DNA from: Ectobius pallidus
Taxonomy: Eukaryota; Arthropoda; Insecta; Blattodea; Ectobiidae
Length of the DNA: 64,000 nt
Assembly: GCA_964059195.1 (NCBI GenBank)
Contig: CAXKWD010000002.1
Location: 53,656,923-53,720,922 of the forward strand
Direction of reading: 5' to 3'
Every line of letters begins with the position of its first letter. Position 1 is the first letter of the stretch. The position numbers and the translations under genes were made by a program. Shown piece by piece: positions 10,464 through 20,848 of the stretch. Under the pieces are notes generated by a model, which worked only from the letters and a program-made list of their open reading frames with translations, was not told where the DNA came from and did not search any database.

Positions 10464-13415
10464 AGGAGGGTATCTCGGGGAATCCAATTAGCAAATTCCG
10501 CAATAGTTTGCCAATGTCTGATTTAAATTATGATTATAAAAAAATATGCAATCTCGAAGTAGTTATATATTTCCATTGCAACTCACCTTGTTTGTGTGAA
10601 AGTATTCATTTTAACGATTAACAGAAAGTAAGATGTAGCCCTTTTCAGAATACTCATTTTAACAAAATGTTGCTGGATTCATACTCAGTGAAAGGAATGA
10701 ACTTTCCAATCTCTGTTCAAATAAAAGTTAGTCTCTCAGTATAATATAATTATTGTGTATGACATTCTTGTAATGTAAATTGGTTGTATAAATAAAGAGA
10801 ATGTCCTTAACACATCACATCCCCGAAGGATACACAACCCAAATAAAATATATTTATTGTACTCTCATAACTTTCTTTACTTTAAGCATGCACAATACAT
10901 TTTTCTCACTTCACATTCTGATAAAGACTACACTTTAGAGATTTTCTTCGAAAAAATATTTCAAATAAAACTTTTAGCACGTATTCAGAGTGGGTGGCTT
11001 ATAACTACCCTAAAGAGAATTTCTTCAAAAAAAGTTTCAAATAAAGTTTTAAGTCCAAGTAACTTATAAGCAACCCATGTGCAAAATTTAAACAAATCGA
11101 TAAAATCGCGAAAAACTAACATTTTTTCATGTAAAGTCCCTTTAAAAATAAGAGAAACTTGTCGCCAATCCTTGTGTCACATCTTCAGAAGGTACCCAAC
11201 CCAAATACAAAAAAAAATTCTTACGATTTTCCATTCTGGAGCTAGGCTGTTGACACACTACCACACAGACATGTTTCCGAAAATAGTATTTGGGGATTCA
11301 GAATACCTCAAAATGTGTATTTGGGCTAAAAACTCAACTTCAAAGTTGGGGTCGAAAACAATACTTCCTTTATCTGTATTACCTATGGTACAGGCAGAGA
11401 AAGTAAAAAAAAAAAAATTCAGTAGGAGTTTTTACTTAATTTATAGAACACAAGCCAATTATAAAATTATTTTTATACAGAAAAAGCAAATAGTAAAGTT
11501 TAAGCAAATAAGAGTATCTTATCTTGCCTACTGCTTTTATGACATTTATAAAACCCTTGAAATAAATTAATTGCGTTTTAGGTTAACTTAAAATGAATTC
11601 ATTAGTATTTAATTTACACAGTACTTTGAAACATTACAATTGGCCTCATAGATGTTCATAATTATATATTAATTTAAATAACACCATAATATCACTGAAA
11701 AAGTGTCTTAAGGGGCTCATACACCAAGAGACCATGCCCAAGCAGGCATTGCAGTAACTGTTCGATATCTTCAACACTATTTGCAATAATAAAATGAAAT
11801 TTTGGACATTAGAAGTATACATTTGGCGGTTGAAATGAGCACAAAAATTATTACAGTGTCACAAATATGAAGGTTGATATTAGAAAATTATTTTATTTTT
11901 CAGCATGCGATTAAGCCTAAGTAACATGATTTCATGCAAAAGTCAATCTGATTGGTGTAATATTTTTTTTATTCACAGCTGACACTATAATCTCGAGGAT
12001 AAACCATCAATTTATACTGTGGTATGCCTGATACAATTTTGAGGCATTTTAAAATTTCAATATAAAATTATTACGAATTTTTTCACATCATGTTCACAAG
12101 TGAAATAATCTTGTGTTGCAAATACATCAGATTATTTAGGTTTATCCTCTAGAACACACAAAAAACTATGGGTGTGCAAAGTTTCATGCAATTTGGACCA
12201 TTACTTTAAGAGATATTGTGCCTTTTGTGTTGAAAATATCAAGTTATGGGAAAATGGCTCTGAAAATTCAACATGCATTTCAACTTACATAGTATAAGCC
12301 ACACCCACTTAACGGAAAATCACGAGATACAATATAGCTCATATTATTATAAAAGGAATTAGAGGGAATAAAATAGATGGTTTAAATTAGACAAAAAATT
12401 GGTAAAGCCAATATTGTAGCTAGATTTAAATAATATTTTCAATTACAATAGGCTGCATTGGCAGGGAGGCATATTTTTTGTGCAGTTAAAAACAGATGCT
12501 TCTCTAAGTGTGAAAAGTTTTATAAACTAGTAAACGCTATATAGGCTACCAGTATATTTAAAAGTAAGGACAATGTACATCATATTTTGCTGAGTGATAT
12601 AGTACACACACACTTACAAAGTAAACTTTGGTACAAAAAAACTATTATATGTATCATGAGTTCATGGCACTTTGCTCAGTTCTAATAAGCACAGTCTTCG
12701 TCATTATTTCCTGAAAATTACAAAAAGCCTACAACATCTCACTACTTGAAGCATTGCTTGAGTGGGATGTTTTTCTCAATTGCAAATGACCTACTTGTGC
12801 ACTGTTCTTTCGAATGAACTGAACAAAATTTTACACTACATTAAAAAATTTAGGCCTACATAGAGGTGACACCCATAAGTGTTCGTTAAGCTTATTATTG
12901 GTGCATATTATGTTGTCCACTCTTTAATGCAGATCACATGGATTACAATTCCAAATCTGAAACAAGATAAAGTAAAATAATTAATATTATGTGCAAACAT
13001 AACCTCAAACATGCTTGTTGCAAAATAAAATTATGTATTTAGTTTTTATATTGATAAAAACATATTAACAAATACTAAGAATCTATTCATTAATGGATAT
13101 ATACTGTACCTTCTCTGTTATTACGAAAATATAGCTATTGACACCATCACGAAGTCGCCCAATTAGGATATAAGCGGCCATTGTATCACAAATATGTCGA
13201 TATTTCTGCAAATTTTGCGATATTTTGGTACTTTCGAGTTGTTGTTGAGCTCACCGAGGGGTTTGGAGCCGTCGGTGTGTCACCAATATTTCCAGCAATA
13301 TATTGGTGTGATTTCAAGATCGATACTTGACACCAATAGTTACAGAATAACTTTTTCTAGTTACATTGGTGTAATCGTAGTTGAGAGCGTTGGTGGAGTT
13401 ACAGAATACGGCCCC
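9953..13415. mobile_element. 3.46-kb element with ~20-bp terminal inverted repeats, no transposase
   Basis: The left end 'ggggcggtattctgtaact' is matched inverted at the right end ('agttacagaatacggcccc', 13397-13415). A second inner pair, 'attctgtaact' near 10046 and its inverse near 13336, and several 'caccaa/ttggtg' words form complex subterminal structure. No clear target duplication is visible, so the superfamily is uncertain. The 163-aa frame at 11079-11570 has no recognisable domain. The right end lies about 140 bp before the THAP-A start codon. Confidence 0.6.
10373..10461 (+). repeat. (TA)n microsatellite
   Basis: An uninterrupted alternating TA tract of nearly 90 bp, inside the 9953-13415 element. 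Confidence 0.95.
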
Positions 13416-13447
13416 TGAGACCGCAAGCGTGAAGGCAACTGTCCGAG

Positions 13448-13468
13448 CGTTTGGTACTCTAAGGGGGC
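13448..13468 (+). promoter_or_regulatory. Promoter-proximal word shared with 14318-14341
   Basis: 'tggtactctaagggggcgtg' lies about 90 bp upstream of the THAP-A ATG and recurs with one inserted T near 14320. A related 'caacaccgcaagcacg' word follows the second copy and appears again near 15700, before THAP-B. The copies may be remains of a duplicated 5' region. A regulatory role is only a guess. Confidence 0.3.
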
Positions 13469-13555
13469 GTGTCACGCGTTTATATGTTTATAGCGTGCAC
13501 GGATAGCGTGGTTATTCGTCTTTGTTTATTTGTATTGAACAATTCAGAAGTAAAA

Positions 13556-13623
13556 ATGAGTGCATGTTGTGCATATGGATGCACAAATCGAGGAAGCAAG
13601 ACTGAAGAAATAAGTTTCCATAA
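13556..13623 (+). CDS. THAP-A coding exon 1 (N-terminal half of THAP zinc finger)
   Basis: ATG opens 'MSACCAYGCTNRGSKTEEIS' and then FH. The C-x3-C pair and following N are the first zinc ligands and signature of a THAP (C2CH) DNA-binding domain. The exon ends in phase 2 after CAT-AA at a consensus donor GTAAGT (13624-13629). The domain starts at the first methionine, as is usual for THAP proteins, which supports this start. The protein is expected to be nuclear and bind DNA (family knowledge). Confidence 0.8.
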
Positions 13624-13749
13624 GTAAGTTGAAAGTATTAAAACTATACTGCAGTACTGTCCATTAATATGTTTATATTTTAGTTTATTCACGTTTCATT
13701 GCGGCAAATCAATTTTGTAATGCGTTCGTTTATTCATTTATTACTTGAG

Positions 13750-13945
13750 GTTTCCAGTAAACGAAGAAAGAAGGGCACTATGGATCAAAGCAGTGAGGAG
13801 GGAGAATTGGCTTCCAACTAAACACACTAGAATTTGTTCTGCACATTTCACACCAGATATGTTTGATCGTTCCATGACGAGGGTGCTTTTGAAGGACAAT
13901 GCAGTTCCTGCTGTTTTTAGTGATTTTCCTTCGCACCTACAAAAG
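13750..13945 (+). CDS. THAP-A coding exon 2 (rest of THAP zinc finger)
   Basis: The exon follows 'ttacttgag' and continues phase 2 with G, giving 'KFPVNEERRALWIKAVRREN'. It has the THAP tryptophan, the C-x2-H ligands in 'RICSAHFTPDMF', and the AVP box in 'KDNAVPAVF'. With exon 1 it makes 88 residues, a complete THAP domain. It ends in phase 0 (CTA CAA AAG) at donor GTAAGT. No stop follows before the donor, so more exons are required; the phase-0 exon at 25020 is compatible. Module C at 16478-16905 has the same intron position. Confidence 0.8.
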
Positions 13946-15012
13946 GTAAGTTATTTAGTGAAATTTTGGGGTTAACATAGGATCTACAGGAAGAGATATC
14001 TATATCTACATCTACAATAACCACACGGTGTAGCTATATAACTGTCCAGAATATTTTCTCGTTCTGAATTATCATAGTCGCACGGTCACTTAATCATTTT
14101 CTGGCTCAATATTTATACTCGCACATGTAAAGTTGCTCATTTGAAAGTTACATTTTTGGCTCTTCTGAGATAGGTTAATGCTTACTACCGGGATCATTAT
14201 GATGTCAGAGTATGTAGTAAATATATGAAATTGGGATATTACATATTTCCCTACCGTTACGTTGTTATAACCCGTGAAACTTCGGAGTATTTGTGTGCTA
14301 TTGTATTGTATGCTCCCTTTTGGTACTCTTAAGGGGGCGTGGTTATTGGCTTCATCGGTTTCCCATACAACACCGCAAGCACGGCGTCTCCGTGTATCAG
14401 TGTTGCCATACGTACGACTATAGTCGTACACATACGACTATTTCATAGATTTGTACGACGTACGACGCATCCCTATTCATACGACTATTTTTAATATAAT
14501 TTTATACTGTCATTTTCTGTATATTTTTTAGCAATCTACTGTAGAACTTTCAATTTGGATAAACATTAAGTTTTTGTTTATTCGTAGTTGCCTACATGCT
14601 GCTAAATGCATGGCGGAATGTTATAATAGCCATTGTCAAGTTATAAAATAAAACTAAGTCCCTTTATTTCTTACAGGCCTTTACGAGCCGGTGCCGCATC
14701 TCGTTTAAGTTATATTGTTGTATTGTTATTGCTACTTTTCTCATTATTCTTCTCCAAACATTTTATATTTTAGCCGCACGTGTGCAAAACTAAGCAATCC
14801 AAACCTCTAAAGAAATTATACCGATAAAGACCAGCTGGTCTTATTGTTTTTGTTTTATTTCGACCAAACATAATAATCATATCATTGTTATTATTAATAG
14901 TAGGCCTATATGTTGACACGTGCATATCAAAAGTGACTGTATACTTTTCTTTAAATAATATTTAGAAATCTTACTTTCTTATGGTTTGTAATTTATTAAT
15001 ATTTTATTATTA

Positions 15013-15255
15013 GCTTAAAAGGCCCGGCGTCGCCCGCGTTTTTATTTTATAATCTGGAATTAACTTATGAAGGACTTTCGATTTTCAAACTCTAGGGCCT
15101 TGTATAATATGTAGGCCTACATATAACTTGAAATGAGGAAGAACAACTTATCAACTATTTCCTCAGAAAACGCTAGATATAGTTTTTTATGGCTCATAGA
15201 GGATGTCGAATGTTCCATTCCGTTGCTTCTACACACCATGCCTGGGAGGGGTTGA
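15013..15255 (+). repeat. Fragment of dispersed 'cccggcgtcgcccgcg' family
   Basis: 'agcttaaaaggcccggcgtc' then 'aaggactttcgattttcaaa' and 'ctcagaaaacgctagata' match the block at 40194-40370 in order, with about 80-85% identity by eye. It is a truncated copy sitting in the 14398-15540 hAT. Confidence 0.7.
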
Positions 15256-15417
15256 AATAAGAAGAAACATAAACTCAGAGTACTAGCGGTGAACAGCAAA
15301 GTCAGCATGCGTGAGTGGAGCAATGGCACGTTATAGAACATGTAAAAGCACATTTTAATCACCAAGCTTGCATTTATGGAAAAAATGTCTGTACATAATA
15401 GGCTACCTCACATGGAA

Positions 15418-15449
<32 letters not shown>

Positions 15450-15465
15450 CATCATCATCATCATC
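15418..15465 (+). repeat. (ATT)n(ATC)n microsatellite
   Basis: About eleven ATT repeats followed by about five ATC repeats. Poly-Ile and poly-Asn/Asp frames across it are artefacts. Confidence 0.95.
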
Positions 15466-15902
15466 CTGACCATTCGCAAGGTGTACGACTATTTTCAATT
15501 TTTGGTACGACTGTTTTGCGTTTCTGATCTGGCAACCCTGCCGTGTATTCTTTATTCCGTGCCACAGCTGCCTCCATACCAACAATGAATGGCGGCGGAG
15601 TTATCAAACTTTTCAAGTTCTTTACGTTATGATAAAACTTTGACACAGGAATAGAATACTCAAACTGGTCACAATTAAACCCTGGTGTGATTGACTTCCT
15701 ATACAACACTGCAAGCACGCCTTCTGGCTGGTACCCATTTGTCATTTACTAAAAAATGAAATTTCAGCTTTTCAGCCCTACATTTGTGGGAAATTAACTT
15801 TTGTATTTAGGCTTCCGTTGGTACCACTGTAGTCAGTGGTCTTAAAAATAATATGGCGGTTGGTAGATTGTTTTGTTTACAATGTTTTAGTGATTTAATA
15901 TA

Positions 15903-16211
15903 ATGCCTGTTTATTGTAGTGTGCCAGGTTGTAGGTCGAACCGCAATCCTAACGTGGGATTTGTATCTTGTTTTAGATTTCCGAATGATAAAGATTTAAG
16001 AGAAAAATGGAAGCGAATGATAAATTGTGAAGATTCCTCTCTAAACAGTAGAGCATCTGTCTGTATTAAGCACTTTCCTCCAGAAGTTGTTATTACGAAT
16101 GATTTATTTCCTTGCACAGATGGGACCTTTATAACTATACGCAGAAAAGTGCCAAAACTGCGAACCGGAGCATATCCAACATTAAACTTGCAACCAAGAA
16201 AGGAAATGAAG
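15903..16211 (+). CDS. THAP-B: THAP zinc-finger module in one exon
   Basis: The exon begins MPVYCSVPGCRSN, then 'VSCFRFPNDKDLREKW', the C-x2-H pair in 'SVCIKHFPPEVV' and 'RRKVPKLRTGAYPTL', a form of the C-terminal part of the THAP domain. Unlike A and C there is no intron in the domain. All frames have stops just upstream of ATG, so this is a first coding exon or an intact single-exon start. It can end at donor GTGTGT in phase 0 (103 codons) or read on for four codons to TAG at 16224-16226. The shorter, spliced model is likelier because 107 residues would leave a bare domain. Confidence 0.7.
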
Positions 16212-16477
16212 GTGTGTGTAACTTAGTGAGTGGTGGTATAATTCCATCACGGTAATAGGTAAATACGGTGAGAAGAGGGGTCTTTAGCAATTTGAACCGA
16301 ATTCACTGGATGTTACAGAGCAGATTGAGCGGTAGATTGTTCCCCAAGACTCTGGTTTGCTCATTGAGTTCTATTATTACTGGCGGTAGCACTCACGTTG
16401 AGCCTGTGTGGGGAAAAGTGTAACCAGCTAGTTGCATTAGTTGATCGTGATTTATCAGTCTAAACTATTTAATTAAA
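16212..16477. other. Spacer between THAP-B and THAP-C
   Basis: No recognisable feature. It presumably holds the 5' flank of module C. Confidence 0.4.
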
Positions 16478-16551
16478 ATGGTAGTTTCTTGTGCAGCCTA
16501 TGGCTGTTCAAATCATTGGAGTAAAGCAACTCCAGAAATTCGTTTTCACAG
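16478..16551 (+). CDS. THAP-C coding exon 1 (probably N-terminus of a P-type transposase)
   Basis: 'MVVSCAAYGCSNHWSKATPE' then IRFH carries the first zinc ligand pair (C-x4-C spacing) of a THAP domain. The exon ends in phase 2 (CAC AG) at GTAAGG, exactly the intron position of THAP-A. P-element transposases and THAP9 start with this domain, and the downstream decayed transposase is in the same orientation, so this exon more likely belongs to the transposase than to the host gene. The exon itself is undamaged. Confidence 0.75.
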
Positions 16552-16649
16552 GTAAGGTTTTTTTCTTCTTCAGAGTTGACGTTTCTATGTAGGAAAAAAC
16601 TGAAAGAATATGTAAACAGTCAGCTATTTTATAAAACATTTAATTTTAG

Positions 16650-16905
16650 GTTTCCATTCAGTAAACCGGACATTTTGAGGAAATGGATATCGGCAGTGCG
16701 TAGAGAAAAATGGACACCTTCAAAATTCAGTTGCCTTTGTAGTGTGCATTTTACTGAAGGAAGTTACCAAGTGCCACTATTTTCAGGGAAGCTATATCTG
16801 AAAGAGGACGCAGTGCCTGAAATATTCAATTATCCTCAACACTTAACAACTAATGTTAAGAAGAGAAAACCATTATGTAGGCCTACACCTGTTGAATCAC
16901 AAAAG
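16650..16905 (+). CDS. THAP-C coding exon 2
   Basis: After acceptor 'ttaattttag' the frame continues 'FPFSKPDILRKWISAVRREK', then 'CLCSVHFTEGSY' (C-x2-H ligands), 'KEDAVPEIF' (AVP box) and a basic linker 'KKRKPLCRPTP'. It ends VESQK in phase 0 at GTATTG. Exons 1+2 give 110 residues. The next acceptor (17088) leads to a coiled-coil exon that hits a stop after eight codons. The phase would also permit splicing to 25020. The word TAGGCCTA lies inside the coding sequence. Confidence 0.75.
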
Positions 16906-17087
16906 GTATTGGGGTGTGCCACTGCTTTAATAACATGCAACAATTAAATTATTATTATTAATAAATGACTTCAGAAAATACTCTGAATACAACATAGTTT
17001 CAATTTCCCTGACAATTCAGTGCGGAGAATTATATCCTAGAGACAAAGCATGGTTTTTAGTATGCGCTACCTAAATTTCTTTTACAG

Positions 17088-17207
17088 AAAAGCAAGACTT
17101 ATGGAGAAGACTAACAAATCTGCTGTAGTAGAACAGAAACATCTATTGCAGCTACACCAGCAAAAACAGGATTAAAGAGAAAAGTTAAAACCCTCCAGCA
17201 GAAGTAA
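17088..17207 (+). pseudogene. Coiled-coil exon of P-element/THAP9-like transposase, with early stop
   Basis: The acceptor 'tttcttttacag' is good. In phase 0 from THAP-C the frame reads KSKTYGED, then TAA at 17112-17114. In the same frame it then reads through 'TPAKTGLKRKVKTLQQK', the LKRK..TLQQK basic/leucine block that follows the THAP domain in P-type transposases (family knowledge). A possible donor GTAACT overlaps the next stop. So the exon is recognisable but interrupted. Confidence 0.65.
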
Positions 17208-17259
17208 CTTTTCGGGTTTCTTAAACTTCAATGAAGGCACTTATTGGTAAAGTCACATT

Positions 17260-17822
17260 GTAGGGGGGCCCACTTTGAAAACCAACTTCGCCTCATAAAA
17301 CACTTAATATCACACGTATTTTGTTATAGATAGTTCTCTGGAGAGGAGATGTTGCCTCGACGAATGATTTGGACCAACCCTCCCGCCCTAAATGATACAC
17401 TTTCTTTTATAACACGATCTAGCGAAAAGTAGCGTGAATTCCACCATATTTTATATGAAGAAACTCGTTATTGGACGTTAGAGGTATGACGTCACACCAG
17501 CTGAACACGTTTAATTCTGGGAAACAGGTTCACCAATACAACAAACCTCACCTTCTGCAGAATTCAGAATGTCCTACTAAATTAATAGCACCGTTCATAA
17601 CCTAACAGAACCTGTCACTAATTAGTAACACGTTCCTAACCTAACTGCCACTAAACTAGAATTTGAAGAGAATTCAGAACCACCTACTAAATTAATATCA
17701 CTGTTTAGTGTTTATAAGCAATGTACAAGAAGTGTCATGTTTGTCAATCTGCCTCGCTGAGAAACAAAAAAACATCACCCGTCTGTGGAAACCTGCACAC
17801 ATCGCGAGGTGGGCCCCCCTAC
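17260..17822. mobile_element. 563-bp MITE inserted in the P-element fossil
   Basis: Perfect 14-bp inverted ends GTAGGGGGGCCCAC / GTGGGCCCCCCTAC are flanked by ATT on both sides (17257-17259 and 17823-17825). No coding capacity. The superfamily cannot be fixed from a 3-bp duplication. It splits the transposase between its coiled-coil and following helical region. Confidence 0.7.
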
Positions 17823-17974
17823 ATTTCAACTTTGCCCACTTATTATGCACTTACAAGAAAAGAGGAATATTCCAAACGAATTAAGCCATAAACTTATATT
17901 GGAAACATATTTTGCTGGGTTTCCTTGGGAATTAATTCGGTACACATTTAACAACAAGGGAATAAAGAAGCAAG
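17823..17974 (+). pseudogene. P-element/THAP9-like transposase fragment after the coiled coil
   Basis: The frame reads 'NIPNELSHKLILETYF' then 'AGFPWELIRYTFNN', resembling the short helical segment after the leucine zipper in P-type transposases. The stretch can end at a donor-like site 'caag|gtaggc'. The match is weaker than the later blocks and rests partly on position and orientation. Confidence 0.4.
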
Positions 17975-19309
17975 GTAGGCCTACAGTGATGCCAATAAAC
18001 AGTTTGCACTTACATTGCACTTTATTTTCCAAAAGCATACAAATATGCTAGAACCCCGTTCACACTGCACACCCTAAGAAGATTCTAGGACATACCTGAG
18101 CCAAGACGTAATGAAACGACCCCTTTATTTTCAGTGTTGAACTGCTTTGTCCTTGCACATACTTGTATGTTAAGATCATCCTGCTTTAGTAATTGATTTT
18201 ATATGAAGTTAATGTTTACATCTCTGTGATGACATTTGTAAGCTTTTGGATCTCGCTAATTCTTCAATGGCAAGGAATAAAGATGATGTACACAGTCGCA
18301 GTAATGAACATAAATGCTTGTCGGTTAATGTAGTCCATACGGTACAACACTTTTTATGGAACTCATTTTAGAAAATGTTTGTTCACATAAGTATGTCGTG
18401 CCAAAAATTACACATATCTCCGACATAGTTGGTTACTTTTTCAAATCTATAATAATAAGAAAATAAGAGGAAGTGTTTGTCTATGCGCGATGCTCAGCAA
18501 AATCTACTGCATGCAGAGATCTGAAATTGTAAGGGTGCCCGAATGCACCTCAAAGCCGGATCTTTAATTTTCGTTTTAGTTTGTGAGTTATGAGTGAAAA
18601 ACTTGCAGAAAAAGTTAATTTTTTTGTGCTATCGAAGCATCAGTTTTCGGTAATACATTTCAACTGTCAAATCAATTGCAGGTGACTTTGCTATTTTTGT
18701 CACAATTTGAAAATAAGAGCATCACAATTTTTTCGACATAGTCCACACATATTGCATGAATTTAACGATCGTTTCAATTTTGTAAGTTCACAATGGCTGA
18801 TTCATTTGTTTATAATGTCAGGGCCCTTAGAGATTTGAAATGTTCAACATTGGCGGAAGAGGGATAATGAATATAGGCCTAAATGGGCAAACATTGATCA
18901 ATTTCGATGGAACTCACCATGAAGGGGTTTTCTGGGCCAGAGAACTCGAATTTGAGGTCGTTTTCCCAGACAGCGCTTCCTAATATTGGAATGTGGCACT
19001 ATTGTGTCCTGAAAGAAATATACTCGGATTATTTTATGTAATGTGCGACAATATAATCGTTTTCCAAGTTAGCATGGAAAAGTCGGTGCCTTAATGACAA
19101 GCTGTTGTGTGCTTTTACACTCGCTACAGCACTCATTACTCTTGGTGTAGTGAACTGCAGTGAAGATTGAACATCAAATACTGTCTCGGCCAGTGCTGTG
19201 CTGCCCTCATATCACACTGAAACTGCTTTATAATGATGACAAGGGCAACTGTAGTGGGAGACATTATGTCACCGCATAGTGGCACAATGTTCTAGGATAT
19301 CTGTCAAAA
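17975..19309. other. Degenerate interior of the P-element fossil or intervening DNA
   Basis: I could not find the expected transposase segment between the helical block and the first catalytic block. The stretch may contain introns, unrecognised insertions, or sequence decayed beyond visual recognition. Confidence 0.3.
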
Positions 19310-20830
19310 TTTAATTGTAAACCAGGATTCTGACAGGCATTTCCTTTATTAAAGCCCAACTTCCAGAAAAGCTTATGGTTAAAGGACTGTGCTCTTGTTA
19401 TAGAATCAATATCTTTAAGGAAACAAGTACAATGGGATCTGCCACTATTGAGGTATTCTGGATATGTACATCATATTGCCAGTCTTGTAGAGCAAACGAT
19501 ATATTGGCAACAGAAGCACTGGTGTTAGTGATAGTGTCTATACAACAAAACTTCAAATGCTCTGTAGCCTACTTTTATATAGACAAAATTAATGCTAATG
19601 TACAAGCATAGTTAAGTAATATGTGTCCTACAAAACTCTATGAAGTATGTCTGAAGGTATGGTCCCTTACTTGTGATGGACTCTGTACCAACTTAAGGAC
19701 ATTTTCACAACTTGGTTGTAATTTTGAAGAAGTCTACTTTAAATCCTGTTTTCTTATCCTCCAATAGGCAAAGTTAAGGCCATAATTGATCCCTGTCATA
19801 TTGTAAAACTTGCTAGAGGCTGTTTGACGGATGAAGAGAATTTACAGTAAAAAAATGATCACATTAAATGGATTTTCATAAGAAAACTGAATGATTTGTA
19901 GGAATGTGAAGGTTTAAAATTTGGAAATAAACTAACAGGGGCACGTATTAATTGGAATACCAAGAGATGAACATACACCTTGCTGCTCAGACGTTGAGTT
20001 CCAGTGTGGCCAGTGCCACTGATTTTATAAGGCACAATAAAAACCCATTATTTTGCCACTCAGAACCAACAACAGAATTTATCAGATACCGGTACACAGA
20101 CATAGCATTTGATCATCTTAATTCTCAGAACTCTTATGGAATAGGTTATAAAAAACCCCTTTGTTTAACAAATGAGCAATATTGGTAAAGATATTTGATG
20201 ATACAATTCAATACATTAAATCATGAAAAATAGAAAACATAAAATTGTCACATCCAAGAAAGACATTGCCCTTGGCTTCATTACATCACTAACATCAATA
20301 TTCAAGACATAGCTGATGAAGACATGAAGATAAATACCTATTGACCTATAAATTCTCACAAGATCACCTTTAATTGCACTTTTCTTGTATAAGATCTAGA
20401 GGGGGGTTGGAATAACAGACCCAATGCACTTCAACTGGGGATTAAGAAAATTTCCAAACAGTGAGAATCCGAGTGGAAATTGTGTTGATTTAGGTCCTCG
20501 TTTGAATTTGGATCTGAAAAGAGGAGACTCGCACACAATAGAGGAGGATGTAGATATCTCATTCTGTAGACCCTATGTTGAGCAAGGCTCAAGGATATAA
20601 AACACATCAGAACAAGGAGGAAGATCTTGTGAGTCAGGGATATGTAAATTTATGTATTAGTTTCTGTTTCTGTCGGATACTATCAGGTAAATATTTTATG
20701 CTACATAGCTGGTTATGTGGTTCACAAGGTACCCTACAGTATACTGTAAAAACTGCACTAAAACTACTACTATTCTCTTTGGATGCAAGCCATTACGCAA
20801 ACAAAAAGGATGAAAATATATTTTCTAGCC
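19310..20830 (+). pseudogene. P-element/THAP9-like transposase fossil, catalytic and C-terminal region
   Basis: Ordered blocks in shifting frames match the P-transposase/THAP9 family. 19310-19528 has 'KDCALVIESISLRKQVQWD' after an in-frame TGA. 19507-19772 has 'ATEALVLVIVSIQQNFKC' and 'KVWSLTCDG'. About 19765-19850 has 'IIDPCHIVKLARG'. About 19940-20187 has 'MNIHLAAQTLSSSVA' and 'HLNSQNSYGIGYKKPL'. About 20335-20455 has 'LTYKFSQDHL' and 'CIRSRGG', then a +1 shift into WNNRPNALQL. About 20693-20730 has YIAGYVVHK. Several stops and frameshifts show it is inactive. In THAP9-like proteins the first block normally has Asp where this copy has Glu in 'ALVIES' (from family knowledge; uncertain). Confidence 0.8.
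20549..20615 (-). mobile_element. 5'-truncated LINE 3' end inserted in the P fossil
   Basis: 'tgtagatatctcattctgta' and 'cctatgttgag' match the 3' terminus of the LINE at 3166-3240. It is flanked by 'ggagga' on both sides (20543-20548 and 20616-20621), a short target duplication. Only about 67 bp was inserted. Confidence 0.6.
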
Positions 20831-20848
20831 CTCTCTCTGGGATAACTA

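Larger units (their letters stand above)
14398..15540. mobile_element. hAT-type element with perfect 8-bp target duplication
   Basis: Termini are CAGTGTTGCCA (left) and TGGCAACCCTG (right), inverted with one mismatch. The octamer 'ccgtgtat' occurs at 14390-14397 and 15541-15548. Subterminal 'tacgactat' words occur at both ends. No transposase is encoded. Inside lie a fragment of a dispersed retroelement family (15013-15255) and a trinucleotide array. It separates THAP-A from THAP-B. Confidence 0.75.

Noticed and set aside
10343..10621. 92-aa frame with Ile-Tyr repeats
   Set aside because: Produced by the (TA)n microsatellite.
11079..11570. 163-aa open frame on the + strand
   Set aside because: Low-complexity, lysine/phenylalanine-rich translation of AT-rich DNA inside the TIR element; no domain, no splice sites, no transposase motif.
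15376..15588. Poly-Ile (+) and poly-Asn/Asp (-) frames
   Set aside because: Translations of the (ATT)n(ATC)n array.
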